A stretch of 64,000 bases of DNA from Thalassotalea_B piscium_A (GCA_049347715.1 CP186339.1:1736001-1800000), one strand, 5' to 3'; positions 1 through 9,181 are shown, counted from the first letter of the stretch. A program made the numbers and translations. Notes: generated from the sequence alone by a model not told the origin.

Positions 1-180
1 ATTGCCTTGATATTGTAAGTCAGCTATAGATTGATATTGATTAAGAAAGGTTTTAGCTTCATTTAAATGCCCTGAAAGATGCTGACGGTAAGCATTAATA
101 AAAGCTGGTAGTTGTATGCCTAATAAAAACATTAGGGTAAATAACACGTTATCGATTAGCTGTACCAAGAATTTAAGCAT
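1..180 (-). CDS. DUF2937 family protein, N-terminal part
   Basis: The first 60 codons of a minus-strand gene that runs off the left edge of the window. The protein begins MLKFLVQLIDNVLF, followed by a hydrophobic stretch that ends in GIQLPAFINAYRQHL and then a helical segment HLNEAKTFLNQYQ. The hydrophobic start, the G(I/V)QLP-F motif and the following amphipathic helix match the DUF2937 family of inner-membrane-anchored proteins, whose function is unknown. The start is the ATG at 180-178; the upstream purine stretch is weak, so the start is not well supported by a ribosome binding site. It is divergent from the ABC exporter gene that begins at 315. Confidence 0.6.
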   Translation of the reverse strand, partial: MLKFLVQLIDNVLFTLMFLLGIQLPAFINAYRQHLSGHLNEAKTFLNQYQSIADLQYQGN

Positions 181-314
181 TTACATCATGTCTCATATTT
201 AAATGATAAGGAAAATATTTAATTTTTAATCAGGTCATTTACTAAATATTAGCACGAGTTAATTTCAATATAGTGCTAATATAGCATTTATTTATCTTTA
301 TTATTGAGGCAGTT

Positions 315-2096
315 TTGCGCCGAAATTCCTATCCAGAACGCGATGTTGAAAAAATTGATTGGCGTGTGTTATCAACATTGCTACCTTATTTATTTGAATT
401 CAAAGCGCGAATAATCTTAGCGTTATCATGTTTGGTATTAACGAAAATTGCCAGTGTCTATTTACCTTTTGTCATTAAAAATATTGTCGATACCTTAGAT
501 AAGCAAATAGAGCAAAATATATTATTAGTGCCATTTGCTTTAGTGGCGACTTACGGGGTGATACGTTTATCTATTGTGATGTTGGCCGAAATTCGCGATA
601 CCCTATTTGGTCGTGTTACGGAGAGAGCCATTAGACGAATAGGGTTAAAAGTTTTTCGTCATCTTCATGAACTTGACTTAGACTTTCACCTCGACCGACA
701 AACCGGCGGTTTATCTCGTGATATTGATCGGGGTACTTCAGGTATCAGTTTTTTAATGCGTTTTATGGTTTTTAATATTGTACCTACGCTGTTAGAAATA
801 GTGATGGTAATAGGAATTCTTTGGTATAACTATGGGATCTGGTTCGCATTAATCACGGCTGTTTCCATTGCTGTTTACATTTCCTTTTCTATTTACGCTA
901 CTGAATGGCGCACCGGTTACATTAGAGCCGCTAATAAGGCTGACTCTTCTAGTAATACTCGCGCAATTGACAGTTTACTCAACTATGAAACAGTTAAGTA
1001 TTTTTCTAATGAAGAATATGAAGCGCAAGCTTATGATCAACAATTGTCAGATTGGGAAAAAGCAAAGATACAAAATCGACTATCACTTTTTGCTTTAAAT
1101 GGCGGGCAAGCATTAATTATTTCATTATCAATCACTGCGATGCTTGCATTAGCTGCCTATCAAGTGACTTATCAAAGAATGACCATCGGTGACTTTGTTT
1201 TAATTAACGCTTTTATGATGCAATTATTTATTCCGTTAAATTTTCTGGGTTTTGTCTATCGTGAAATAAAAGGCTCATTAGCTAATATTGAACATATGTT
1301 TTCATTAATGGCAAGACAGCCAAAAGTGGTCGATCAACCTAATGCGAAAGCTATTACTATTAAAGATGCTGTCATTGAATTTAAACACGTTTCTTTTGGT
1401 TACAATGACAAACGTAAAATTCTACAAAATGTCTCGTTTACTGTAGGTAAAGGAGAAAAAGTCGCTATAGTTGGAGAAAGTGGTTCGGGTAAATCAACTA
1501 TTGTGAAACTATTATTTCGTTTCTACGATTGTGACCAAGGGGCTATTTTAATAGACCAACAGGATATTCGTTTAGCACAACAGGCAAGTGTTCGTCGTCA
1601 TATTGGTATTGTGCCACAAGATACTGTGCTTTTTAATGACACTATCATTGAAAATGTGAAGTACGGTAATCCTCAAGCGACATCTGATGCGGTGAGTCAT
1701 GCGATAAAACTTGCACATTTGGCGCCTTTTATTGCTTCGTTACCCGATAAAGAAAATACTATTGTTGGTGAAAGAGGTTTAAAGCTTTCCGGAGGTGAAA
1801 AGCAACGAGTAGCAATTGCGAGAACTATTTTAAAGTCACCTGAAATTCTAGTTTTCGATGAAGCGACATCTTCATTAGATAGTCATTCTGAGCAAGCGAT
1901 TCTAAATGCGATTAAAGAAGTTGCTGAAGGGCACTCTAGTCTTGTTATTGCACATAGATTATCAACGATTGTTGATGCGGATAAGATTATTGTTTTACAT
2001 CAAGGTGAAGTGGTAGAGCAGGGAAGTCATCAGTCGTTATTAGCACTTAAAGGTCGCTACTTTACTATGTGGCAATTACAACAGTCGAATCATTAA
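315..2096 (+). CDS. ABC exporter, ATM1/HMT1 type (fused permease-ATPase)
   Basis: A 593-residue half-transporter with the membrane domain fused to the ATPase, expected to work as a homodimer in the inner membrane. Residues 1-330 hold about six membrane segments, including the coupling region with LNYETVKYFSNE that is typical of ATM1/HMT1-like exporters. The nucleotide-binding domain has Walker A at G387-T395 (GESGSGKST), the Q-loop VPQDT, the signature LSGGE at 491-495 and Walker B ILVFDE at 511-516, followed by the H-loop IAHRLST. Mitochondrial and bacterial relatives export glutathione-linked sulfur or metal compounds; the substrate here cannot be read from sequence. The start is TTG at 315 with GAGG about 6 bases upstream. 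DUF1415 follows 4 bases after the stop, so the two are probably co-transcribed. Confidence 0.88.
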   Translation: MRRNSYPERDVEKIDWRVLSTLLPYLFEFKARIILALSCLVLTKIASVYLPFVIKNIVDTLDKQIEQNILLVPFALVATYGVIRLSIVMLAEIRDTLFGRVTERAIRRIGLKVFRHLHELDLDFHLDRQTGGLSRDIDRGTSGISFLMRFMVFNIVPTLLEIVMVIGILWYNYGIWFALITAVSIAVYISFSIYATEWRTGYIRAANKADSSSNTRAIDSLLNYETVKYFSNEEYEAQAYDQQLSDWEKAKIQNRLSLFALNGGQALIISLSITAMLALAAYQVTYQRMTIGDFVLINAFMMQLFIPLNFLGFVYREIKGSLANIEHMFSLMARQPKVVDQPNAKAITIKDAVIEFKHVSFGYNDKRKILQNVSFTVGKGEKVAIVGESGSGKSTIVKLLFRFYDCDQGAILIDQQDIRLAQQASVRRHIGIVPQDTVLFNDTIIENVKYGNPQATSDAVSHAIKLAHLAPFIASLPDKENTIVGERGLKLSGGEKQRVAIARTILKSPEILVFDEATSSLDSHSEQAILNAIKEVAEGHSSLVIAHRLSTIVDADKIIVLHQGEVVEQGSHQSLLALKGRYFTMWQLQQSNH

Positions 2097-2100
2097 CGCT

Positions 2101-2670
2101 ATGAAAAACGAAATCATAATATCCAAAGATCATGAACGAGCTATTACAGAAACAACTGCGTGGGTCGCACAAGTTATTGTTGGGTTTAATTTTTGCCCTT
2201 TTGCCAAAAAAGAATTAGTTAATAATACGATCTATTACTATGTATCAAGTGAGAAAAAAATTAAAAAAGCACTAATTGAATTTGTTCAACAGTGCTTATA
2301 TTTACATTCACATCCTGAAATAGAAACCAGTTTACTTATCTATACTGACGGTTTTTCAGATTTTCAACGATATCTAGAACTTGTTGATTATTGTAATGAA
2401 GCACTCATAGATGAAGGTTATGAGGGGGTATTCCAAATAGCCAGCTTCCATCCTTTATATTGTTTCGATGGTGAAGATTACGATGATGCCGCTAATTACA
2501 CAAATCGATCACCTTACCCTACTATTCACCTTATTCGAGAGGAAAGTATGGCTAAAGTGTTATCGGTTTATAAAGAACCAGAAAACATTCCAGAGGATAA
2601 TATAACGCTTGCTCGTGAAAAAGGGTCGCAGTTCTTTGAAAAGATATTGAGAAATTTATCAAAGGAATAG
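2101..2670 (+). CDS. DUF1415 domain protein
   Basis: A 189-residue soluble protein of the DUF1415 family. Visible family features are the N-terminal WVAQVIVGFNFCPFAKKE segment with its single cysteine, a central ASFHPLYCFDG segment, and the stretch NRSPYPTIHLIREESM near the C-terminus. There is no signal peptide or membrane segment. The function is unknown; conserved Cys and His residues are compatible with a metal or redox role, but that is only a guess. The ATG lies 4 bases after the stop of the ABC exporter gene, which indicates a shared transcript. Confidence 0.8.
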   Translation: MKNEIIISKDHERAITETTAWVAQVIVGFNFCPFAKKELVNNTIYYYVSSEKKIKKALIEFVQQCLYLHSHPEIETSLLIYTDGFSDFQRYLELVDYCNEALIDEGYEGVFQIASFHPLYCFDGEDYDDAANYTNRSPYPTIHLIREESMAKVLSVYKEPENIPEDNITLAREKGSQFFEKILRNLSKE

Positions 2671-2808
2671 CTTAGCGATTAACTGAAAGGGGTAATAAAG
2701 GTGATCTATTGTGGTTATCTGGGATGCTATATATAACATAATGGTTTTTTATTAGGTATAATAAACGGTCTGTTTGATAAAAAATGAATAAAGAGGTTGC
2801 TTGAGCTC

Positions 2809-3597
2809 GTGGAAAAAGATGCTGTAATACAAGTCGGTGGTGACTTAGAAGAGTCGTTAAAAGGGAATTATAAAATTAATGTTAAGGCTGTCATTAGTGA
2901 AGCCTGGGCGTTAACGCTACAATCACGTGTTTCAATTAATCTTGGTGTTCTTTTTTGTTTGTTTTTATCTGGTGCTATCTTTTTTACCGTGGCTAGTTAC
3001 TTTGGTGATATAAAAATGGTACTTGAGAATCCCCAAGCTAACTTTGCTGTTAATATTTTAGTAACTTTGCTGGTTTCACCTTTTCTCGTTGCAATTGAGA
3101 TGATGGGGGTGTTTCATGCCGTAGGTATTAAAAGCCGACCGAAAGCGCTCTTTGCTTTTCTAAAACAAGGTAGCTTAGTTGCCGTATGTGCATTGCTTTC
3201 TTCTATCTTAATCTCATTGGGATTAAGTTTATTTGTTTTTCCAGGTTTGTATTTATTAGTTGCTTTATCATTAGTGCTACCTTTAGTTGTGGAAAAGCGC
3301 TTTTCTCCGTTTAAAGCGATCACAATTTCTTTAAAGGTTACTCGTTTTCAATGGTTACCGATTTTTACCGTATATGCGCTCTTGTTTTTAGGGTTAGTAC
3401 TTTCTTTTATCCCATTAATTATACTTGCTAGTAGCTCTTTCCAGCTTATCGGTGGAGTGTTGTTCTTCTTCGCACTGAGCTATTTAACCCCAATGTTTTA
3501 TAATGTTAAAGGTATTTTATACCGAGAAATCTTTGGGATGAAACTTGCTATAAAATCTGGGGAGAATATTGCTCAAGACGATATTTTCACAGCATAA
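2809..3597 (+). CDS. YciC/UPF0259-like multi-pass membrane protein
   Basis: An integral inner-membrane protein of about 262 residues with roughly six hydrophobic segments. The segment FVFPGLYLLVALSLVLP and the following charged link FKAITISLKVTRFQW resemble the same region of E. coli YciC (UPF0259), whose biochemical role is not established. The frame is open from a TTG at 2797, but the AGAGG at 2792-2796 lies directly against that codon. The in-frame GTG at 2809 gives a more workable 12-base spacing, so I use it with reservation. The end overlaps the upstream open frame of bax, whose likely ATG is 19 bases downstream; the two may form one transcript. Confidence 0.6.
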   Translation: MEKDAVIQVGGDLEESLKGNYKINVKAVISEAWALTLQSRVSINLGVLFCLFLSGAIFFTVASYFGDIKMVLENPQANFAVNILVTLLVSPFLVAIEMMGVFHAVGIKSRPKALFAFLKQGSLVAVCALLSSILISLGLSLFVFPGLYLLVALSLVLPLVVEKRFSPFKAITISLKVTRFQWLPIFTVYALLFLGLVLSFIPLIILASSSFQLIGGVLFFFALSYLTPMFYNVKGILYREIFGMKLAIKSGENIAQDDIFTA

Positions 3598-3616
3598 AGC
3601 AGCGGATAAATTTTAC

Positions 3617-4438
3617 ATGTCTAAATACCGCATTGTACTAATTGTACTACTGAATCTTATTTTTCTTTATTCTTTGCTTTACCCTTTTATTTATCAAGAT
3701 ATGAAAAAGGGTAGAGAAGATGAGAGTGAACAAGTTCCCGAAGTTGTTATTGAGCAACCTTTGCATAACGTAAATTTACCCGACTTTGGTGCTATTAAAA
3801 ATGTAAAAGTTAAAAAGCGAAAGTTTTTTGATTTTATACAGCCGGCCGTCATTAAAGAAAACAATCATATATTGACGTTAAGAAAGCGATTATTGCTCAT
3901 TAATACTAAGCAGGCAAATGCTGAAGAATTAACAACACAAGATTTAGATTTTATCAAACATCTGAGTAAGGAATATAAAGTAAAAGCCAAAACGCCTAAT
4001 AAGCAATTAAAGGCTTTATTATTAAAAGTGGATGTTATCCCTAATGCATTAGTTTTAGTACAAGCAGCAAATGAATCTGCTTGGGGAACGTCGCGTTTTG
4101 CTCGTATTGGTTTAAATTTCTTTGGTATTTGGTGTTTCGATGAAGGTTGCGGCATGGTACCAAATAAACGAAACGAAGGTGCTGATCACGAAGTGGCGGC
4201 ATATAGTTCTGTGCGACAAGCGGTTAAACGATATTTATATAATATCAATACCAATAGTGCTTATAGTGTATTTCGTGCTATCAGGAAGCAATTAAGAGAA
4301 TATAATCAACCGCTTTACCCTGAAGTATTAGCTACAGGTCTATTACCTTATTCTGAGCGTGGTAGCGAATATGTTGAAGAGATTACAGATATGATTCGCC
4401 ATAATAAACGCTATTTTTATCCTAAAGAGGGGCAATAG
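3617..4438 (+). CDS. bax: Bax-like glucosaminidase-domain protein
   Basis: About 273 residues. One N-terminal membrane anchor (IVLIVLLNLIFLYSLLYPF) is followed by a periplasmic region. The C-terminal half is the glucosaminidase/Bax domain: VLVQAANESAWGTSRFA carries the family's catalytic Glu, followed by NFFGIWCFDEGCG and the repeat-like AAYSSVRQAVKRYLYNINTN. The family cleaves or remodels peptidoglycan; E. coli Bax is poorly characterised. The open frame extends upstream to a TTG at 3569 inside the preceding gene, but the ATG at 3617 puts the membrane anchor right at the N-terminus and is preferred. Two cysteines in FDEGCG and WCFDE could form a periplasmic disulfide. Confidence 0.82.
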   Translation: MSKYRIVLIVLLNLIFLYSLLYPFIYQDMKKGREDESEQVPEVVIEQPLHNVNLPDFGAIKNVKVKKRKFFDFIQPAVIKENNHILTLRKRLLLINTKQANAEELTTQDLDFIKHLSKEYKVKAKTPNKQLKALLLKVDVIPNALVLVQAANESAWGTSRFARIGLNFFGIWCFDEGCGMVPNKRNEGADHEVAAYSSVRQAVKRYLYNINTNSAYSVFRAIRKQLREYNQPLYPEVLATGLLPYSERGSEYVEEITDMIRHNKRYFYPKEGQ

Positions 4439-4604
4439 CTCCTCATTATTTGAACACCTTCATTATTATTTTTCTATAGTTTAAACTCTTTTCTTATTTG
4501 ATTATTAATATCTTCAATGACGTTTACGCTAATGATATTGAATAGGAAAAGGGATGTTCTATCATGGTGATACAGTGTCACCAATATATAACTCCGCCTT
4601 ACCT

Positions 4605-5042
4605 CTAATGTACGCTTCTATTATTTCTAATGACAATACATTTAGTTTTGCCTAATCGAGCGCATATGCTTAATTTTTCTATTTCTTGACTGCTCAGTAA
4701 TGGGTTACATAAAACAATAACAGAACAGTTACCTTTAGATAGTGCATGCTCGATATTTGAGATAACAACGTTTACTTTATTGGCATTAACTTTTAAGACA
4801 TTTGCGGTATTTATTTCACCTTGCTTGCTTAGTTGAGCTAAAGGTTGTTCATCAGGGTTAATCATTAATATCCATTTGTGGTTGGTATTATATTGACGAC
4901 ATATTTCACCATAATGCTGGGATAGAGCCTGATCATTATCAATATCTATAATGGTTAATTTATCATCTTCTAATGTTTGCAAATGATATTGTTCGTTACT
5001 TTTATTGTTTAAGATGTTGTTTTTTATGTTGAAAGTAATCAT
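4605..5042 (-). CDS. sulA: SulA-like SOS cell-division inhibitor
   Basis: A 145-residue protein. The segment KWILMINPDEQPLAQL and the downstream VNVVISNIEHALSKGNCSVIVLCNPLLS match the SulA fold, which is RecA-like without ATPase motifs. SulA binds FtsZ and blocks septum formation after DNA damage. The first 40 residues are divergent from E. coli SulA. A LexA site with a perfect CTGT-N8-ACAG core lies 20 bases upstream of the ATG, so SOS control is well supported by the sequence. The gene stands alone here: its neighbours are convergent bax and the DUF1311 gene, with no lexA or ompA beside it. Confidence 0.75.
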   Translation of the reverse strand: MITFNIKNNILNNKSNEQYHLQTLEDDKLTIIDIDNDQALSQHYGEICRQYNTNHKWILMINPDEQPLAQLSKQGEINTANVLKVNANKVNVVISNIEHALSKGNCSVIVLCNPLLSSQEIEKLSICARLGKTKCIVIRNNRSVH

Positions 5043-5061
5043 TTTTTTAAAACCTTATAAA

Positions 5062-5081
5062 CACTGTATGGATGTACAGTA
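5062..5081 (-). promoter_or_regulatory. LexA (SOS) box upstream of sulA
   Basis: CTGT at 5064-5067, eight bases, then ACAG at 5076-5079: a perfect palindromic core of the gammaproteobacterial LexA operator. It is 20 bases upstream of the sulA ATG, where it would cover the promoter. Confidence 0.88.
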
Positions 5082-5412
5082 TATGATAATTAAATGATGA
5101 TCAAGACATTTATTGATTTTTTAATGTATTTTTATTAACCATTAAACTGTTGGGTTTTTAAACAATGAAAAAGATGGTGATCAAGGTTAAGGCAGTAACT
5201 AAGGTTATAATAGGTAATTGTGCGTATAGGGGGGCGCGCAGGGAGAAGCCCTAATTTTGTGTTACAACATTCAGGCAATTGAGTGTTTAACAAGTGATAG
5301 CGTTGATACTGATTGGATTATTTAATGTTAATGACAAAGAACTAAAACAAGTATTTAAACTGTACGTTTATGCTGAATTAAAATGTAAGAAATGGGGGTA
5401 AGCTATTGTTGA
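5082..5412. other. Non-coding stretch between sulA and the DUF1311 gene
   Basis: About 330 AT-rich bases without a credible ORF. It must hold the sulA promoter on the left and the 3' end of the minus-strand DUF1311 transcript on the right. A short GC-rich patch at about 5230-5256, with a run of six or more G followed by CGCGC, stands out but forms no clear terminator. Confidence 0.5.
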
Positions 5413-5823
5413 TTAATGGCCAATTTTGCTGAGTTCATTAATGCGATTTTGGGTCGCATTTATATAACACTTTTTATAAGCAGAGGCTGCGGTAATGTTG
5501 GGTGACAAATGTAAATACTGCCATCGACAGTTATTTTCTCGATAAGTAATAAAATTACGTTGCGAACGATTAAACATTTCTAAAGATGCTTTGCGACCGG
5601 TTTTGAGGGCAAACTCTTCTAGAATAAAGGTTTGGTTATTGATCCAAGTTTGCAGTTCTCTATCGACAGATTCTTTTACCTGATCTAGGCACATAGAAAG
5701 TGTTTTTGGTGTTTTAAATTTACTTTCACAAGCTTTGACTGTCTTCTCCATTTTCGCGTGAGCAGATACCGAATAGACAGTCATTGAAATCACAATAAGG
5801 GCAGGTGTTATCCACTTATTCAT
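5413..5823 (-). CDS. DUF1311/LprI-type secreted protein
   Basis: A 136-residue protein with a signal peptide (MNKWITPALIVISMTVYSVSAHA, cleavage after about residue 23) and a mature domain with four cysteines spaced as in DUF1311/LprI proteins: KACESKF, MCLDQV, NNCRWQYL and KKCYINATQNRINEL. The domain is periplasmic; mycobacterial LprI inhibits lysozyme, but most members have no known role. The ATG overlaps the stop of yciI by four bases (ATGA), so it is the last gene of a yciB-yciI-DUF1311 transcript. Confidence 0.75.
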   Translation of the reverse strand: MNKWITPALIVISMTVYSVSAHAKMEKTVKACESKFKTPKTLSMCLDQVKESVDRELQTWINNQTFILEEFALKTGRKASLEMFNRSQRNFITYRENNCRWQYLHLSPNITAASAYKKCYINATQNRINELSKIGH

Positions 5824-6122
5824 GCAGGTAAGACTTTTTTGTAAGGTTTAACAATAACGTTGGCATATACGCCAGCATCCATATAAGGATCTTCATCAGC
5901 CCATTGCTGGGCATCTGTTAGTGAGTTGAACTCTGCGATCACAACAGAGCCAGTAAACCCTGCTTCACCTGGTGTTTCACTATCAATAGCTGGACAAGGC
6001 CCTGCAACTAAGAGTCTTCCTTGGGATTGTAATTCACTTAAACGTGCTAAATGTTTCTCTCTTACCGACATCCTTTTTTCAAGGCTATCAGCAACATCCT
6101 GACTAAAAATTACGTAAAACAT
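5820..6122 (-). CDS. yciI: YciI family protein
   Basis: A 100-residue protein with the YCII-domain pattern: N-terminal MFYVIFSQDVADSLEKR, a conserved His in REKHLARLSELQSQGRLLVAGP, and the Asp-rich SLTDAQQWADEDPYMDAGVY. The family has a dimeric alpha-beta barrel fold; the conserved His-Asp pair suggests an enzymatic role that is not settled. It is full length compared with E. coli YciI (98 residues). It sits 11 bases after yciB, the same neighbour order as in many gammaproteobacteria, and overlaps the DUF1311 gene. Confidence 0.88.
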   Translation of the reverse strand: MFYVIFSQDVADSLEKRMSVREKHLARLSELQSQGRLLVAGPCPAIDSETPGEAGFTGSVVIAEFNSLTDAQQWADEDPYMDAGVYANVIVKPYKKVLPA

Positions 6123-6133
6123 TGTTGCTCACT

Positions 6134-6712
6134 CTATTCTGATTTATTTTCTATATTGGTAGTAATCGCTTCACTACTGTCTTCTTCTTTAGGTAAGTAT
6201 TTATAAAGTACAGCAATTGATCCAATGGCAAAAACAAACGTTAGTCCCATTAAACCAAATACTTTAAAATTTACCCATGTTTCTAGAGGGAAATTATAAG
6301 CGATATAAATATTGAGTACACTACAAACTAAAAAGAAAAGCGCCCAAGCAATATTAAGCTTTGTCCAAATTGCTTCAGGTAAGGTTAATCCTTCAGACAT
6401 CATTTGTTTAATCAAATTTTTCTTAAAAACAAAATGGCTAACAATTAGTGCGATAGCAAATAAGGCATTAATAATAGTTACTTTCCATTTTAAAAAAGCA
6501 TCATCATGAAAAAAGATGGTGAGACCACCAAACACAAGTATTAAGCCAAAAAAGATAAGGTTTCGTTTTGGAATAGGCTTTTTTTGAATTAAATAATAGC
6601 TAATTTGTATCGCAGAGGTCACGATCAAAGAGCCTGTTGCCCAATAAATATCAGCAAACTTATAAAAAATAAAAAAAACAATAAGAGGTATATATTCAAA
6701 AATTGCGTGCAT
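6134..6712 (-). CDS. yciB: YciB/IspZ inner-membrane septation protein
   Basis: A 192-residue, five-to-six-pass membrane protein. Typical YciB/IspZ segments are the start with EYIPLIVFFIFYKFADIYWATG, the ILVFGGLTIFFHDDAFLKWK segment, and KNLIKQMMSEGLTLPEAIWTKLN followed by a W-x2-FF segment. YciB affects septation and cell-envelope synthesis and interacts with elongation and division proteins in E. coli. The C-terminal tail after KYLPKEE is charged and about 15 residues longer than in E. coli. First gene of the yciB-yciI-DUF1311 unit. Confidence 0.88.
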   Translation of the reverse strand: MHAIFEYIPLIVFFIFYKFADIYWATGSLIVTSAIQISYYLIQKKPIPKRNLIFFGLILVFGGLTIFFHDDAFLKWKVTIINALFAIALIVSHFVFKKNLIKQMMSEGLTLPEAIWTKLNIAWALFFLVCSVLNIYIAYNFPLETWVNFKVFGLMGLTFVFAIGSIAVLYKYLPKEEDSSEAITTNIENKSE

Positions 6713-6841
6713 AGATACTACAAAATAGTCATTACATAGGTATGATTCTATCGAAAGCGCTACTGAGATCCAAATGTTATCGAGGATAAAATCGATATAC
6801 TTATTAATATAACGACTTTATCCTTATTTTCTAAGAAGATA

Positions 6842-8065
6842 TTAAGCGTTTTTATTGTAACCAAATGGGTCATCAATTGAGTAAGAGGGCTCAGTAAACC
6901 ATTTGGGGCCGTCTTCAGTCATATAAAAATGATCTTCAAGTCGAATACCAAATTCATCTGGAATTACTAGCATAGGCTCATTAGAAAAACACATGCCTTT
7001 AGTTAAGAGCGTTTGATCACTTCTGACTAAATATGGCCACTCATGGATATCTAGACCAATACCATGACCAGTGCGGTGAGGACAACCAGGTGTTTCATAA
7101 TCAGGACCCATACCACAGCTTGCTAGGTAATTACGTGCAGCTATATCAACTTCACCGCAAGGGCGACCTATTTGAGCAGCATCAAATGCCGCTTTTTGAG
7201 CCATTTTTTCGACTTGCCACATTGACCGCTGACGCTCATTCGCGTTACCAAAAACATAAGTGCGAGTGATATCAGAATTATAACCTTCCACTTGGCAGCC
7301 GGTATCAATTAGTACAATATCATTTTCATCGAGGTCTTTAGGTGCTTTAACGCCATGAGGAAAAGAAGAGTCTTTACCAAACAACACAATACAAAAATAT
7401 GAACCACTTGGGGCTCCTACTTTAATATGTGCTTGATTGATGAAGTCAGTAACTTCTTTAGTAGAAATACCCACACGTAAAATTTTAGCTACTGCTTTGT
7501 GCACAACTAATGTCATATCTTTCGCGGTTTGAAGTAATGCTATTTCATGTGCTGTTTTTTCACTTCTACAACCGGCTGTGACTGGCTTAGCATCGACTAA
7601 TGCCATATTGTTAACGGCTTGTGCTATACCATTTGAAATAAAAAATGCACTTGCTTCATCTATTGCCAAATTACCCGAGGTAATACCCATTCCAGTTAAA
7701 ATATTTGCACAACGTTCGTAAGGGCTTTCATGTTCTTGCCAACCGTGTACTTTACCTTTGATGGTCATATATTGATTCAAGGTATTTATTTCAAAGAAAG
7801 GTGCTATATATTCAATGTCGCCTTCGGCAGGTAAAATAGCACCAACCATACGTTCACTGGCATACCATGAGGTGCCAGTAAAATAGTAGAGGTTAGTTCC
7901 TGCATTTAAATACATGGCATCAATACCATGTGATTTCATTAGCTGTTGCGCTTTAATTATTCGAAACTTATATTCTTGTTCACTGATTTTTACGACATTC
8001 GTTGTCATATTTTCTAATTTAGCTAATTCGATTTCAGCTGTAGAGCCACCAACACCTATTGTCAT
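6842..8065 (-). CDS. M24B metallopeptidase (Xaa-Pro aminopeptidase/dipeptidase type)
   Basis: About 407 residues, cytoplasmic. The N-terminal creatinase-like domain includes AMYLNAGTNLYYFTG. The C-terminal pita-bread catalytic domain shows the five metal ligands: two Asp in LIDTGCQVEGYNSDITRTY, His in HRTGHGIGLDIHE, and two Glu in SNEPMLVIPDEFGIRLEDHF. The family removes N-terminal residues before proline or hydrolyses related amides; the exact substrate is not visible. Two ATGs are possible, at 8077 and 8065; the second has a purine-rich GAGAT upstream and is preferred. A GntR-type palindrome lies about 55 bases upstream, so a small-molecule-responsive regulator probably controls it, which would suit a catabolic enzyme. 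Confidence 0.82.
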   Translation of the reverse strand: MTIGVGGSTAEIELAKLENMTTNVVKISEQEYKFRIIKAQQLMKSHGIDAMYLNAGTNLYYFTGTSWYASERMVGAILPAEGDIEYIAPFFEINTLNQYMTIKGKVHGWQEHESPYERCANILTGMGITSGNLAIDEASAFFISNGIAQAVNNMALVDAKPVTAGCRSEKTAHEIALLQTAKDMTLVVHKAVAKILRVGISTKEVTDFINQAHIKVGAPSGSYFCIVLFGKDSSFPHGVKAPKDLDENDIVLIDTGCQVEGYNSDITRTYVFGNANERQRSMWQVEKMAQKAAFDAAQIGRPCGEVDIAARNYLASCGMGPDYETPGCPHRTGHGIGLDIHEWPYLVRSDQTLLTKGMCFSNEPMLVIPDEFGIRLEDHFYMTEDGPKWFTEPSYSIDDPFGYNKNA

Positions 8066-8118
8066 ATTACATCTCATTTATTTGCTAGAATTTTCTAATT
8101 TTAAAATAATTGATATAT

Positions 8119-8130
8119 ATTGTATACAAT
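8119..8130. promoter_or_regulatory. Putative GntR-type operator upstream of the M24 peptidase
   Basis: Perfect 12-bp palindrome ATTGTATACAAT in an AT-rich promoter-like region. It fits the TNGTNNNACNA-type sites used by GntR-family repressors. No GntR gene is adjacent, so the regulator would act from elsewhere. Confidence 0.45.
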
Positions 8131-8307
8131 TTAGTGGGTGAACCGTTTGATTTTTTCAAAGATAAATCTAGCAACTGTCCATTTTGTGTAATAAATATCA
8201 AAAAGGTATCAATTAGATTTGGTATTAAAGGTCATTTAACGTTAAGTTTAATAGAGTCTTCTTTATTTAGGATAGATAAAAGCTATTCAAAGGTAACTGT
8301 TAGTTAT

Positions 8308-9141
8308 ATGACAAAACATAGTAATGATAGTCGTCAAAATTCTGCACACTTATGTTTTTTAGTGGTAGAGGATAATCGGGTTAATCAAGCTATCGCGGTG
8401 GGTGTTTTAAAAAACATTGCTTCGGTTGTCGATATTGCGGGTAATGGCGTTGAGGCATTAACTTTATTGAGTACGCAACACGATAGTCGGTATGATGTTA
8501 TTTTTATGGATTGTCAAATGCCTGAATTAGATGGCTATGACACTACATTAGCTATTCGTGCCGGTAAGGCTGGCAAGCACTATTGTGATATTCCTATTAT
8601 TGCCATGACAAGTAATGATTCCAATGAAGACGCAGAAAAATGTCTTCATGTGGGAATGAATGGCTATATGACTAAACCTATTAATATTTCTGTTATCAAT
8701 GAGCTACTAGCAGTACATTTACCTCAAAACCGTCAATCAATCGATATGTTAGATGCACTATCAAACGTCCAATCTGAGCCATTAAATGAAGAAAGTCTTA
8801 AGCAAACTACTCTCTGGAATAAAGCGGCTTTATACCAAAGAGTAAGTCATAACGAAAAACTCGCGGCTTCACTAATTGACATGTTTTTAGAGGACGCTCC
8901 ATTACTACATGGTGAGTTATTGAAGGCTATAGCACAAAAAAACCTTAAAGATATTGCATTTTATGCGCATAAATTTTTAGGTATTTGCGGTAATATAGGT
9001 GGAGAAGTAATGTATGACAATTTGAAAGTTATTGAAAAATTGGCAAAACAAGGGGATTTAGATACTATTGAACAAGTAACAGTAGATCTAAAAAATAATT
9101 TTAATCAATTACTTATGAAATTATCGGAATTTTGTCTATAA
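8308..9141 (+). CDS. Response regulator with C-terminal HPt domain
   Basis: About 277 residues. A receiver domain (FLVVEDNRVNQ, phospho-acceptor Asp in VIFMDCQMPELDGYD, switch Thr in AMTSND, Lys in MTKPIN) is followed by a linker and a histidine phosphotransfer domain with the acceptor His in FYAHKFLGICGNIG. There is no kinase or DNA-binding output domain, so it probably works as a relay intermediate taking phosphate from a hybrid kinase encoded elsewhere. The frame is open from 8110, but residues before the MTKHSND start at 8308 show no domain; AAGG at 8290-8293 is the only weak ribosome site. It lies 40 bases before the REC-GGDEF-HPt gene. Confidence 0.75.
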   Translation: MTKHSNDSRQNSAHLCFLVVEDNRVNQAIAVGVLKNIASVVDIAGNGVEALTLLSTQHDSRYDVIFMDCQMPELDGYDTTLAIRAGKAGKHYCDIPIIAMTSNDSNEDAEKCLHVGMNGYMTKPINISVINELLAVHLPQNRQSIDMLDALSNVQSEPLNEESLKQTTLWNKAALYQRVSHNEKLAASLIDMFLEDAPLLHGELLKAIAQKNLKDIAFYAHKFLGICGNIGGEVMYDNLKVIEKLAKQGDLDTIEQVTVDLKNNFNQLLMKLSEFCL

Positions 9142-9181
9142 TTAGACCGTCCGTTAAGCTGATATAAAATGAAGGGTTTGA

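Noticed and set aside
4565..4583. Inverted repeat TGGTGA/TCACCA between bax and sulA as a terminator
   Set aside because: The stem is only six base pairs with no T-run on either strand.
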